Origin: Candidatus Hydrogenedentes bacterium UBA2224
Lineage (GTDB): Bacteria; Hydrogenedentota; Hydrogenedentia; Hydrogenedentales; SLHB01
DNA: 5,082 nt
Assembly (NCBI GenBank): GCA_002348185.1
Contig: DDYW01000058.1
Location: 1-5,082 of the forward strand
Direction of reading: 5' to 3'
A program made the translations under genes and the position numbers. Below, in pieces: positions 1 to 5,082 of this stretch; positions within the stretch are counted from its first letter, which is position 1; each line of letters begins with the position of its first letter. The notes beneath the pieces were generated by a model that was not told the origin of the DNA, ran no database searches, and saw only the letters and a list, made by a program, of their open reading frames with translations.

Positions 1-40
1 CACACTATCTTTCAGGGCGTATCTAGTTAGAGGCTATTTA

Positions 41-103
41 CCCAGGGCGTTGCCCTGGGCTATTCTTGCATGCCCTTTCAGGGCAACCCGTAGGGGCAAC
101 CGA
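41..103. repeat. Hairpin-rich intergenic repeat, left copy
   Basis: Three short stems lie in a row. At 41-59, CCCAGGGC and GCCCTGGG form a perfect 8-bp stem around a GTT loop. At 71-85, TGCCCT and AGGGCA form a perfect 6-bp stem around TTC. At 87-95, CCC and GGG close around GTA. The last 17 bases (87-103, CCCGTAGGGGCAACCGA) recur exactly at 5066-5082. TTTCAGGGC also occurs twice, at 10-18 and 76-84. The arrangement looks like a dispersed palindromic intergenic repeat rather than a gene. I believe similar phrases are common in genomes of PVC-type and related phyla, but that is from memory and unchecked. The outer limits of the element are not visible here. Confidence 0.6.
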
Positions 104-161
104 GAATCGCCTGGGGATTAGGCCGGAGATCAGCGTCTCGCCGTCTCCCTCGCCTGCCCTA

Positions 162-187
162 TCTTCTCACATGGCCATGCGAGAAGA
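162..187. repeat. Long imperfect inverted repeat
   Basis: TCTTCTC (162-168) pairs with GAGAAGA (181-187). After one A-C mismatch the inner CAT (170-172) pairs with ATG (177-179) around a GGCC loop. The centre, CATGGCCATG (170-179), is itself a perfect 10-base palindrome. The right arm can pair alternatively with the following bases, GAAGA (183-187) with TCTTC (191-195), so two mutually exclusive folds are possible. No T run follows on either strand, so a classic intrinsic terminator is not supported. Confidence 0.5.
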
Positions 188-195
188 ATATCTTC

Positions 196-211
196 ACCGG
201 CCATTGCCGGT
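196..211. repeat. Perfect 6-bp hairpin with CATT loop
   Basis: ACCGGC (196-201) and GCCGGT (206-211) are exact reverse complements around a four-base loop, CATT. This hairpin sits 8 bases after the inverted repeat at 162-187. On the minus strand, the direction of the upstream kinase operon, the U-rich stretch precedes the stem rather than following it. It could stabilise the 3' end of the operon transcript or be part of a repeat element. Confidence 0.45.
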
Positions 212-390
212 TATCCACATTTCCACAACAACCCCCAAAAGAAAAAGAACCAAAAAGAAAACTCCTACGACGACTAAGCATCGCTACGCATGAGAGGGCG
301 GTTCAAATCATACAAGGGGACGTGTCCTTCGCGGGCGTTTGCGGGAGGGGCGTGGGGCGTGGTTTCTTCGGGGACGCGGGCAGAATGGGC

Positions 391-1323
391 CTACACTGGC
401 CGCACGTCCACCTTGTCCATCAGGGAATCGACCTCGTCTTTCCTGAAATGGCCGATGTCCCAGGTCATGGCGTTGGCGGCGCCGGCCGCGCATGCGAGGA
501 CGGCCATATCGCGCAGGGGCCGGTTTTCGAGGAGGCCGATGGCGAATCCGGCGACGAAGGCGTCGCCGCTGCCGACGGGATTGACTTCGGTGATTGTGGG
601 CGGCACCACGTGGAACCGCTCGGCGCCGCGCGACACGAACGCGCCGCGTTCGCCCAGCGAGAGCGCGACGAGTTCCACCCCCCGGGCGTGGAACTCCGCG
701 ACCGCCTCCCACGTGGCGTTGTCGGTGTGGAGCGGGTATCCGACCCATTCCTCGGTCTCCGCCACATTGGGTTTGACCATATAGGGAACGGATTCGAGCC
801 CGAGGGCGAATTCGGGGCCGTGGGCATCGAGAATGGTGAGGGCGCCGGCCTCTTTCGCGATACGGATCAGGTCGCGGTACAGGGTCTTGATGCTCGTGTC
901 GCATACAGTGCCGTTGAAGGTAACCACGGACGCTCCTTCAACGGCGCTGCGGAACCGGTCGACGATCCCGGCGTATTCGGCCTCCGTGACGCGCGAGCCG
1001 GGCTCGAAAAACGCGGTCTGGCGATGCACGGACGTTTCGAGCACGGTGGTGATGGTGCGCGTTTGCGATGCGACCCACGCGGGGAGGCATTCGACGTCGT
1101 CCTGCTGCTCGATCATATCGACGACGTGGCGTCCGGGATGGCCTCCGACGATGACCATCGCTCTGGTTTGGCGCCCGAGGGCCTTGACCGCGCGGGAGAC
1201 GTTCGTGCCCTTGCCGCCGGGGATGCAGGTGCACTTGCCGGACCGCATGAACGTGCCGACCGTCAGCGTATCGATGAAGACGGTCTTGTCAACGCACGGA
1301 TTGGGGGTCACCGTCAGGATCAT
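391..1323 (-). CDS. PfkB-family hexose kinase, 1-phosphofructokinase-like
   Basis: A ribokinase/PfkB-superfamily sugar kinase of 310 residues, the usual size for the FruK/LacC/PfkB branch. It opens with the branch-typical strand MILTVTPNPCVDKT (1-14). The first PfkB signature is at 35-50 (PGGKGTNVSRAVKALG) and the second at 248-260 (NPVGSGDAFVAGF), with Asp254 as the expected catalytic base and the glycines as the anion hole. The KPN element at 184-186 and the LSLGERG strand-turn near the ATP site (221-227) also fit. Family knowledge suggests ATP-dependent phosphorylation of fructose 1-phosphate, fructose 6-phosphate or tagatose 6-phosphate; the substrate cannot be read off. I chose the ATG at 1323, which begins the conserved strand. 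An ATG nine codons upstream (1350) would overlap the preceding gene. GGGAAG at 1335-1340 is an 11-base-spaced ribosome site inside the end of the ROK gene, which suggests coupled translation. The stop is TAG. Confidence 0.93.
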   Translation of the reverse strand: MILTVTPNPCVDKTVFIDTLTVGTFMRSGKCTCIPGGKGTNVSRAVKALGRQTRAMVIVGGHPGRHVVDMIEQQDDVECLPAWVASQTRTITTVLETSVHRQTAFFEPGSRVTEAEYAGIVDRFRSAVEGASVVTFNGTVCDTSIKTLYRDLIRIAKEAGALTILDAHGPEFALGLESVPYMVKPNVAETEEWVGYPLHTDNATWEAVAEFHARGVELVALSLGERGAFVSRGAERFHVVPPTITEVNPVGSGDAFVAGFAIGLLENRPLRDMAVLACAAGAANAMTWDIGHFRKDEVDSLMDKVDVRPV

Positions 1324-1330
1324 CGCGGTG

Positions 1331-2320
1331 TCAACTTCCCTTGCCCGCATCCCGTTCCACGCGGTTCAGGGCGCATCCGGCGGCGCCGATGACGCCGGCA
1401 TCGCCGCCGAGCCCCGCGGGAATGATCTCGGCGCGTTTGCCGGGCACCTCGAACGACTGGGCCCGGGCGGTCTCGCGCACCGGATTGAACAGCACATCGC
1501 CGGCCCCGATCATGCCGCCGCCGAGCACCACCATCTCCGGATTGAGCAGGTTGATGATGCTGCCGATGCCGGTGCCGAGCCAGCGTCCGGTCTCTTCCAT
1601 GACCCACTTCGCGAAGGTATCGCCCTGTTCGACGGCGTCGGAGATCATTTTGCCGGTGAGGTTGTCGAGAGCGCCGCCGCACATCTCGAGCAGGAGCGTA
1701 TTGAGTCCGCCCTGTTCGATGCGTTTCCGGGCGGTCTTCAGCATGCCCGAGACGGACGCGTACTGTTCGAGGCATCCTTTTGCGCCGCAGTTGCACTGGC
1801 GTCCGTCGCGCTTGACGCAAAGGTGGCCGATCTCGCCCGCCGTGCCGTCCGGACCGCGCAACAACTGGCCCATCAAGACAATGCCGCCGCCGACGCCGGT
1901 GCCCAGGGTCAAGAGGACCATGGAATCGACCTTGCGGCCGACGCCGAGCCAGAACTCGCCGTAGCAGGCGACGTTGGCGTCGTTATCGACATAGACGGGG
2001 ATCTGGAGGCGTTCGCTCATGAGCCGGGCCAGGGGAACGTCTTTCCAGCCGGGGAGGTTCGGTGGAGCGAACACGACGCCGGTCTGCCAGTTCATCGGGC
2101 CGGGGGCACCAATGCCGGCGGCGAGCACGTCCGCCCGCTGGACCTTCGCGGCCTGCAGGGCGGCGTCGACGCCCTCGACCATCTTGTCGAGCACGGCCTC
2201 GAGCCCCTGCTCGGCGTCCGTGGGACGGGAGTCTTTGCCCAGCACATCCCCTTCGCGGCTCACGACAGCGGTTTTGACATTCGTGCCGCCCAGGTCGATT
2301 CCGATCATGGCTTTCGTCAC
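1331..2320 (-). CDS. ROK-family sugar kinase, probable glucokinase
   Basis: A 329-residue ROK protein (repressor/ORF/kinase family), close to the normal glucokinase length. In order it shows the phosphate loop DLGGTNVK (9-16), VDNDANVA (111-118) with Asp114 as predicted catalytic base, a glycine-rich ATP motif LGTGVGGGI (139-147), and the ROK signature GEIGH (162-166). The zinc site CNCGAKGCLE (176-185) is complete, with His166, Cys176, Cys178 and Cys183 as expected ligands, and LGGGM (266-270) closes the nucleotide site. There is no N-terminal helix-turn-helix, so it should be a kinase and not a repressor. Glucose is the likeliest substrate; N-acetylmannosamine, fructose or allose are alternatives. 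I chose the GTG at 2320 over the ATG at 2308 because AGGAG (2329-2333) lies 8 bases from the GTG but 20 from the ATG. The GTG forms a four-base GTGA overlap with the gltX stop. The pfkB-type kinase follows 7 bases downstream. Confidence 0.93.
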   Translation of the reverse strand: MTKAMIGIDLGGTNVKTAVVSREGDVLGKDSRPTDAEQGLEAVLDKMVEGVDAALQAAKVQRADVLAAGIGAPGPMNWQTGVVFAPPNLPGWKDVPLARLMSERLQIPVYVDNDANVACYGEFWLGVGRKVDSMVLLTLGTGVGGGIVLMGQLLRGPDGTAGEIGHLCVKRDGRQCNCGAKGCLEQYASVSGMLKTARKRIEQGGLNTLLLEMCGGALDNLTGKMISDAVEQGDTFAKWVMEETGRWLGTGIGSIINLLNPEMVVLGGGMIGAGDVLFNPVRETARAQSFEVPGKRAEIIPAGLGGDAGVIGAAGCALNRVERDAGKGS

Positions 2321-3798
2321 GGCGTCTTCTCCTCCACGGTCTCGATAAACTGGATGGCCTTGTCGACGCGTTCGAGGCACACGTCTTTACCGAGCAGTTC
2401 GAGCAGTTCGAACAGGCCGGGGCCAACGCTCTTTCCGGTGCAGGCCAGGCGCGTGGGATGCACGAACTGGCCCAGGCCTTCGCCGGAGGTCTCGCTGAGC
2501 TGCTCGTAGGCGGCCTTGAGCGTGTCGTGGTCCCACGGGGCGACCCCTTCCAGGAGCGCGCGAATGGTGCGCATGCGGTCGAGCGCGCCCGGTTTTTTCC
2601 ACTGTTTGCTGACGGCCTTCTCCTCGTATGCCGCGGGTTCGACGAAGAAGAAATCGGTATACGGCACAATGTCGTTGAGCGTGGGGATTTTGGTCTGGCA
2701 GATCTCGGTCATTTTGGTGAGCCAGGCTTCCGATTTCGCGCGGGTGTCGAAACCGGCCTTCTCGAGCAGGGGCACGACCCGGTCGCGCAACTGCTCCGTG
2801 CTGAGCCGGCGGATGTGCTGTCCGTTGAGCCACTGCAGTTTTTTCAGGTCAAATTTCGCGGGTGACGCGCCCAGCCGCTCGACGCTGAAATGCTCGACCA
2901 GCTCGTCGCGGGTAAAGAGTTCGCGGCCTTCCTCCTCGGGGGTCCAGCCGAGGAGGACGACGTAGTTGATCAGCGCTTCCGGCAGATACCCGTCGTCGCG
3001 CCAGTCGAGCACGTTGGCGCCATGGAGGCGCTTGCTGAACTTCTTGCCGGCTTCATCGAGCACCATGGGGAGATGCGCGAATTTCGGCAGCTCGTACCCG
3101 AGCGCCTGGAACAGCATGACATGGCGCGCGGCGTTGGTCAGGTGGTCGTCGCCGCGGATCACGTGGCTGATCTTCATGGTTCCGTCATCGACGACGACGG
3201 CCAGATGAAAGATGGGGTCGCCGTTGGGCTTCAGGATGACGAAATCATCGTATTCCCGGTTGTTGGTGCGCACCTCACCCTGAACGAGATCGTGGATGAC
3301 CGTCTCCCCTTCGGGGACCTTGAAGCGGATGGCGTACGGCGTGTCGCCCATGGTGGCCACCTGTTCGGGGGTGGCATTGCGCCATGTGCCGTTGTAGCGC
3401 GGCGGCAGCTTCTGCTGGCGGGCCTGTTCGCGCATCTCCTCGAGCTCTTCTTTGGTGCAGAAACACTTGTAGGCCTTGCCTTCTTCGAGCAGGCGGAACG
3501 CTTCCCGGCGGTGCAGTTCCCGGCGCTGCGACTGGCGGTAGGGACCGCAGGCGCCCTTTTCGGGGACCCCGCCGAACTCGGGCCCCTCATCCCATTCGAT
3601 GCCCAGCCAGTGAAACCCTTCGCACATGGCCTGGGCGTACTCCTCGGCGCTGCGCTCGACGTCGGTGTCTTCTAGACGCAAGATGAACGTGCCGTTATAC
3701 TTGCGCGCGAACAGCCAGTTGAACAAGGCCGTCTTGGCGGTGCCGATATGGAGGAAACCCGTCGGAGACGGGGCGATGCGGACACGTACGTCGGTCAT
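2317..3798 (-). CDS. gltX: Glutamyl-tRNA synthetase
   Basis: A full-length (493 residues) class I aminoacyl-tRNA synthetase that attaches glutamate to tRNA-Glu in the cytoplasm. The Rossmann-fold start IAPSPTGFLHIGT (8-20) carries the HIGH-type motif as HIGT (17-20). RLEDTD (41-46) contributes to the active site. VIRGDDHLTNAARH (213-226) is a conserved GluRS/GlnRS block. KKFSKR (252-257) is the KMSKS-type ATP loop. The C-terminal anticodon-binding helical domain ends with the typical bacterial stretch TGKSVGPGLFELLELLG (454-470). The Cys-x-Cys pair of the zinc-binding insertion is kept (112, 114), but the partner region PRYNGTWR (133-140) has Trp139 where zinc-binding relatives have Cys, so zinc binding is doubtful. 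The ATG at 3798 has AGGGAG (3805-3810) 6 bases upstream. It is the first gene of a three-gene block and overlaps the ROK kinase by four bases. Whether it is discriminating for tRNA-Glu alone cannot be read here. Confidence 0.97.
   Translation of the reverse strand: MTDVRVRIAPSPTGFLHIGTAKTALFNWLFARKYNGTFILRLEDTDVERSAEEYAQAMCEGFHWLGIEWDEGPEFGGVPEKGACGPYRQSQRRELHRREAFRLLEEGKAYKCFCTKEELEEMREQARQQKLPPRYNGTWRNATPEQVATMGDTPYAIRFKVPEGETVIHDLVQGEVRTNNREYDDFVILKPNGDPIFHLAVVVDDGTMKISHVIRGDDHLTNAARHVMLFQALGYELPKFAHLPMVLDEAGKKFSKRLHGANVLDWRDDGYLPEALINYVVLLGWTPEEEGRELFTRDELVEHFSVERLGASPAKFDLKKLQWLNGQHIRRLSTEQLRDRVVPLLEKAGFDTRAKSEAWLTKMTEICQTKIPTLNDIVPYTDFFFVEPAAYEEKAVSKQWKKPGALDRMRTIRALLEGVAPWDHDTLKAAYEQLSETSGEGLGQFVHPTRLACTGKSVGPGLFELLELLGKDVCLERVDKAIQFIETVEEKTP
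2327..2335 (-). promoter_or_regulatory. Ribosome binding site for the ROK kinase GTG start
   Basis: On the minus strand GGAGGAGAA lies inside the last codons of gltX. AGGAG (2333 to 2329) is 8 bases before the GTG at 2320, the best spacing available, and too far from the ATG at 2308. This decides the start and puts it in a GTGA overlap with the gltX TGA. Confidence 0.7.
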
Positions 3799-3844
3799 GG
3801 AACTCTCCCTGGACTCTTACGGTTGCAAGAGATACAGGATACAG

Positions 3845-3850
3845 ATTTTA
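3845..3850 (-). promoter_or_regulatory. Candidate -10 hexamer for gltX operon
   Basis: On the minus strand this reads TAAAAT, five of six matches to TATAAT, and lies 46 bases upstream of the gltX ATG. No good -35 box sits at the expected distance, so the assignment is weak. The tandem GATACAG repeat abuts it on the gltX side and would fall at or just after the start of transcription. Confidence 0.25.
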
Positions 3851-3883
3851 GCCGGGTTCTGCATCTTTTTGGGCGCGAAAAAA

Positions 3884-3912
3884 GTGAACCAAACCATCGA
3901 AATGCGAATAAT
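3884..3912 (+). promoter_or_regulatory. Candidate promoter for the membrane protein gene
   Basis: AATAAT (3907-3912) matches TATAAT at five of six positions. GTGAAC (3884-3889), 17 bases upstream, matches TTGACA at only three. A TG lies just upstream of the -10 (3903-3904). If used, transcription would start near 3919, at the base of the perfect hairpin at 3922-3938, leaving a leader of roughly 50 bases. The A/T content is higher here than in the flanking genes. Confidence 0.3.
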
Positions 3913-3921
3913 AGTCTGTAT

Positions 3922-3938
3922 CGCTCCACTCCGGAGCG
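3922..3938 (+). promoter_or_regulatory. GC-rich leader hairpin before the membrane gene
   Basis: CGCTCC (3922-3927) and GGAGCG (3933-3938) form a perfect 6-bp stem around ACTCC. The hairpin ends 30 bases before the ATG at 3969 and does not mask the ribosome binding site (GGAG, 3958-3961). No T run follows on either strand, so it is not an intrinsic terminator. It may be a transcript-stabilising 5' stem or a protein-binding site. It overlaps the inverted GATACAG copy by one base. Confidence 0.4.
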
Positions 3939-3968
3939 CACGAAGGTGATCCTGTGTGGAGACAAAAC

Positions 3969-4907
3969 ATGCAAGAGCGGCTGAAAAAGGTGAGAGATTG
4001 GCTTGGGTCCCCGCACGGGCGCTGGCTTTGCGCGGCGGTGCTGCTTCTGCTCGGGCTGGCCTGCCTGGTGATGACGCAGCAGGTCCAGTACCTCACGGGC
4101 TACGACGCGCTGAACAGCTCAGCGGCCGTCTCCATCGATGACGCCCTGCAGAAGAATGCCTACGTCTTCCTCGGGGTGTCCTCCGTCAAAGCGGGCCTCG
4201 CGGTCCTGGAAGGCAGCTCGATTGGCGTGGGATTCGACATCGAGATCGGCGACCTCGTGCAGTCGGTGTACGACTACGTCGATTACGTCTGGAACGTCCT
4301 GCTGTACGGACTGACCATCCTGGCGTTTTACAAGATGCTGCTCGACACGGGGTTTCTCGCGGTGGGCATCAAGATCATCGGCGTGGGACTGGTCCTGTGG
4401 GCCATAGCGGCCCTGTGGCCCGCGCGGAAACAGGCCCTCCACCGGACCGGACTGCGGTTCACGGCGCTCGGCGCATTGGTGGCCTATATTGTCCCCTTGT
4501 CGCTGCTGGCAACGAACCTGTTCGGCACGGTGTACATCGAGCCGCTTAAAGACAAGAACCGCGAACAGGTGTTCGCCGTGGTGAAGCAGTTTGAGCGCAC
4601 CCGGGCCGAGTTCAGCCTGTTGCGTGAGAAAGTGTCGCTGGTCAATCCCGGCGAAAGTCTCGATCAGCTTAAACAGGGCATCACCCAGACCACCGCCTCG
4701 CTGACGAACCTCCTGAACGAGAGCCTGCTCCTGTTCGTACAACAGACCGCGTTGCTCTTCTTCGAACTCCTGTTCTTCCCCTTCCTCAGCGCCTTTGTGC
4801 TCTACAAAATGGCCCAGATCGGCCTTTCGCGGCTCGTGGAGATGCCGAGAGAAGGCGTGGCGCGGGCGGCGGGCGATCTGCCCGCGGGACAGGTGAGTTC
4901 TTCGTGA
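3969..4907 (+). CDS. Unrecognised multi-pass membrane protein
   Basis: I do not recognise the family of this 312-residue protein. A short basic N-terminus (ERLKKVR, 3-9) precedes a clear hydrophobic helix at about 18-36. Residues 62-82 are weakly hydrophobic. Further helices lie at about 106-124, 128-150 and 165-185. A polar segment (186-252), rich in charged and heptad-like residues and possibly coiled-coil, leads to a last strongly hydrophobic stretch (253-281) dense in Leu and Phe. The tail is basic to polar. Five or six membrane passes are possible; six fits the positive-inside rule better because the basic loop 151-164 would then be cytoplasmic. There is no lipobox or cleavable signal. 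I chose the ATG at 3969, which has GGAG (3958-3961) 7 bases upstream; a GTG at 3954 with GAAGG before it would add five residues. The gene stands alone, divergent from gltX. Function unknown. Confidence 0.82.
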   Translation: MQERLKKVRDWLGSPHGRWLCAAVLLLLGLACLVMTQQVQYLTGYDALNSSAAVSIDDALQKNAYVFLGVSSVKAGLAVLEGSSIGVGFDIEIGDLVQSVYDYVDYVWNVLLYGLTILAFYKMLLDTGFLAVGIKIIGVGLVLWAIAALWPARKQALHRTGLRFTALGALVAYIVPLSLLATNLFGTVYIEPLKDKNREQVFAVVKQFERTRAEFSLLREKVSLVNPGESLDQLKQGITQTTASLTNLLNESLLLFVQQTALLFFELLFFPFLSAFVLYKMAQIGLSRLVEMPREGVARAAGDLPAGQVSSS

Positions 4908-5082
4908 AGGGATAGGTCCTGTAAACAGATTCTGGTGAAGATGTTTGGGGAGTTTTGCCCTTTTCATGCGGCAGTGTGTCCATTGCGTCCACCAGAAGAC
5001 AAGAATACAGGCGAGATGCCTGTGCTACAAGACAAGAATGCCCGCCGGGAGCGGCGGTTTGCAGCCCCGTAGGGGCAACCGA
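4908..5082. other. Right intergenic region without a credible gene
   Basis: This follows the TGA of the membrane protein gene. No open frame here looks like a gene. There is no stem followed by a T run, so the terminator is not evident. TTCTGGTG (4930-4937) and CACCAGAA (4990-4997) are exact reverse complements 52 bases apart. From about 4996 the sequence becomes a hairpin-rich repeat that runs off the window end. Confidence 0.6.
4996..5082. repeat. Hairpin-rich intergenic repeat, right copy, cut by window end
   Basis: AAGACAAGAAT occurs twice, at 4996-5006 and 5029-5039, 33 bases apart. Three perfect stems are interleaved with it. ACAGGC/GCCTGT (5007-5012 and 5018-5023) closes around GAGAT. 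CCGCCG/CGGCGG (5042-5047 and 5052-5057) closes around GGAG. GCCCC/GGGGC (5064-5068 and 5072-5076) closes around GTA. The final 17 bases match 87-103 exactly and in the same orientation. This is the pattern of a dispersed, structured intergenic repeat. The element probably continues beyond 5082. Confidence 0.6.

Larger units (their letters stand above)
1..390. other. Left intergenic region without a credible gene
   Basis: This stretch lies downstream of the pfkB-type kinase stop codon. I see no credible gene in it on either strand. It holds a hairpin-rich repeat-like segment (about 41-103), a second group of inverted repeats (162-211), and an A-rich tract (237-262), which is U-rich in the RNA of the minus-strand operon. 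A GC-rich stretch follows from about 294 to 390. A 75-codon open frame at 66-293 runs through the hairpins and the A-rich tract, encodes a low-complexity basic tail, and lacks a convincing ribosome binding site. The operon must terminate somewhere here, but I could not find a stem directly followed by a T run on the minus strand. Confidence 0.7.
3799..3968. promoter_or_regulatory. Divergent control region between gltX and membrane gene
   Basis: This 170-base gap separates two genes pointing away from each other, so it must hold promoters for both unless a transcript reads through. It contains GATACAG twice in tandem (3831-3844) and an inverted copy, CTGTATC, at 3916-3922; the identity extends to eight bases, GATACAGA (3838-3845) against TCTGTATC (3915-3922). 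A perfect hairpin lies at 3922-3938. Promoter-like hexamers occur on both strands. The repeats could be an operator for a shared regulator, but nothing here identifies one. Confidence 0.55.

Noticed and set aside
229..262. Intrinsic terminator for the minus-strand operon at the U-rich tract
   Set aside because: The minus-strand RNA is U-rich here, but I could not find a stable stem immediately before it; the visible hairpins lie after it.
66..293. Small basic protein of 75 residues on the plus strand
   Set aside because: It starts inside the hairpin repeat, and its basic Lys/Arg/Thr tail is just the translated A-rich tract at 237-262. No ribosome binding site was seen.
312..327. AAGGGGACGTGTCCTT as a palindromic site
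   Set aside because: It pairs only if two G bases bulge out, so the stem is weak and easily due to chance in GC-rich sequence.
322..1392. Open frame of 356 codons on the plus strand opposite the PfkB kinase
   Set aside because: Shadow of the kinase: rich in Gly, Asp, Arg and His with no recognisable motif, and no good ribosome binding site.
833..2509. Long open frame of 558 codons on the plus strand, opposite the ROK and PfkB kinases
   Set aside because: It runs antisense to two kinases with complete family motifs. Long antisense frames are expected in GC-rich genes; the translation shows no domain and is compositionally odd.
2890..3675. Open frame of 261 codons on the plus strand opposite gltX
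   Set aside because: Antisense to conserved gltX codons including the KMSKS-type and active-site blocks; no independent support.
4869..4885. Hairpin GCGGGC-GATCT-GCCCGC as terminator of the membrane gene
   Set aside because: It lies inside the coding sequence before the stop codon and has no T run after it; it is likely a by-product of GC-rich codons.
4119..4967. Open frame of 282 codons on the minus strand opposite the membrane protein
   Set aside because: The translation is rich in His, Gln and Arg without domains, while the plus strand encodes clear membrane helices with a good ribosome binding site.
4996..5082. CRISPR array
   Set aside because: There are only two copies of an 11-base direct repeat, with hairpins between them rather than unique spacers, and no cas gene.

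Overview
This is a GC-rich bacterial window with four convincing protein-coding genes and dispersed-repeat-like sequence at both edges. The phylum cannot be fixed from the sequence. The hairpin-rich intergenic repeats, the GC-rich coding style and the flavour of the glutamyl-tRNA synthetase recall PVC-type bacteria (Planctomycetota, Verrucomicrobiota, Lentisphaerota) or candidate phyla such as Hydrogenedentota. That placement is inference only.

Layout: positions 1-390 hold no credible gene. They contain a cluster of short perfect hairpins (41-96), a second cluster (162-211) and an A-rich tract (237-262). From 391 to 3798 there is a compact minus-strand gene block. It is transcribed gltX (glutamyl-tRNA synthetase, 3798-2317), then a ROK-family sugar kinase (2320-1331), then a PfkB-family 1-phosphofructokinase-like kinase (1323-391). 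The first two genes overlap by four bases in a GTGA junction and the last two are separated by 7 bases. The three almost certainly share a transcript and are probably translationally coupled. The kinases would phosphorylate a free hexose and then a sugar or sugar phosphate. Their link to tRNA-Glu charging is positional only.

Positions 3799-3968 form a divergent control region between gltX and a plus-strand gene. It holds a tandem 7-base repeat, an inverted copy of that repeat, a perfect GC-rich hairpin and weak promoter-like hexamers. The plus-strand gene (3969-4907) encodes an unrecognised multi-pass membrane protein with a roughly 65-residue polar, possibly coiled-coil insert before its last hydrophobic segment.

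Positions 4908-5082 are non-coding and end in a hairpin-rich repeat. Its last 17 bases are identical, in the same orientation, to 87-103 at the other end. I found no mobile-element gene, CRISPR array, tRNA, rRNA or defence system. The most notable points are the repeat family at both edges, the synthetase-kinase operon, the divergent control region and the orphan membrane protein.
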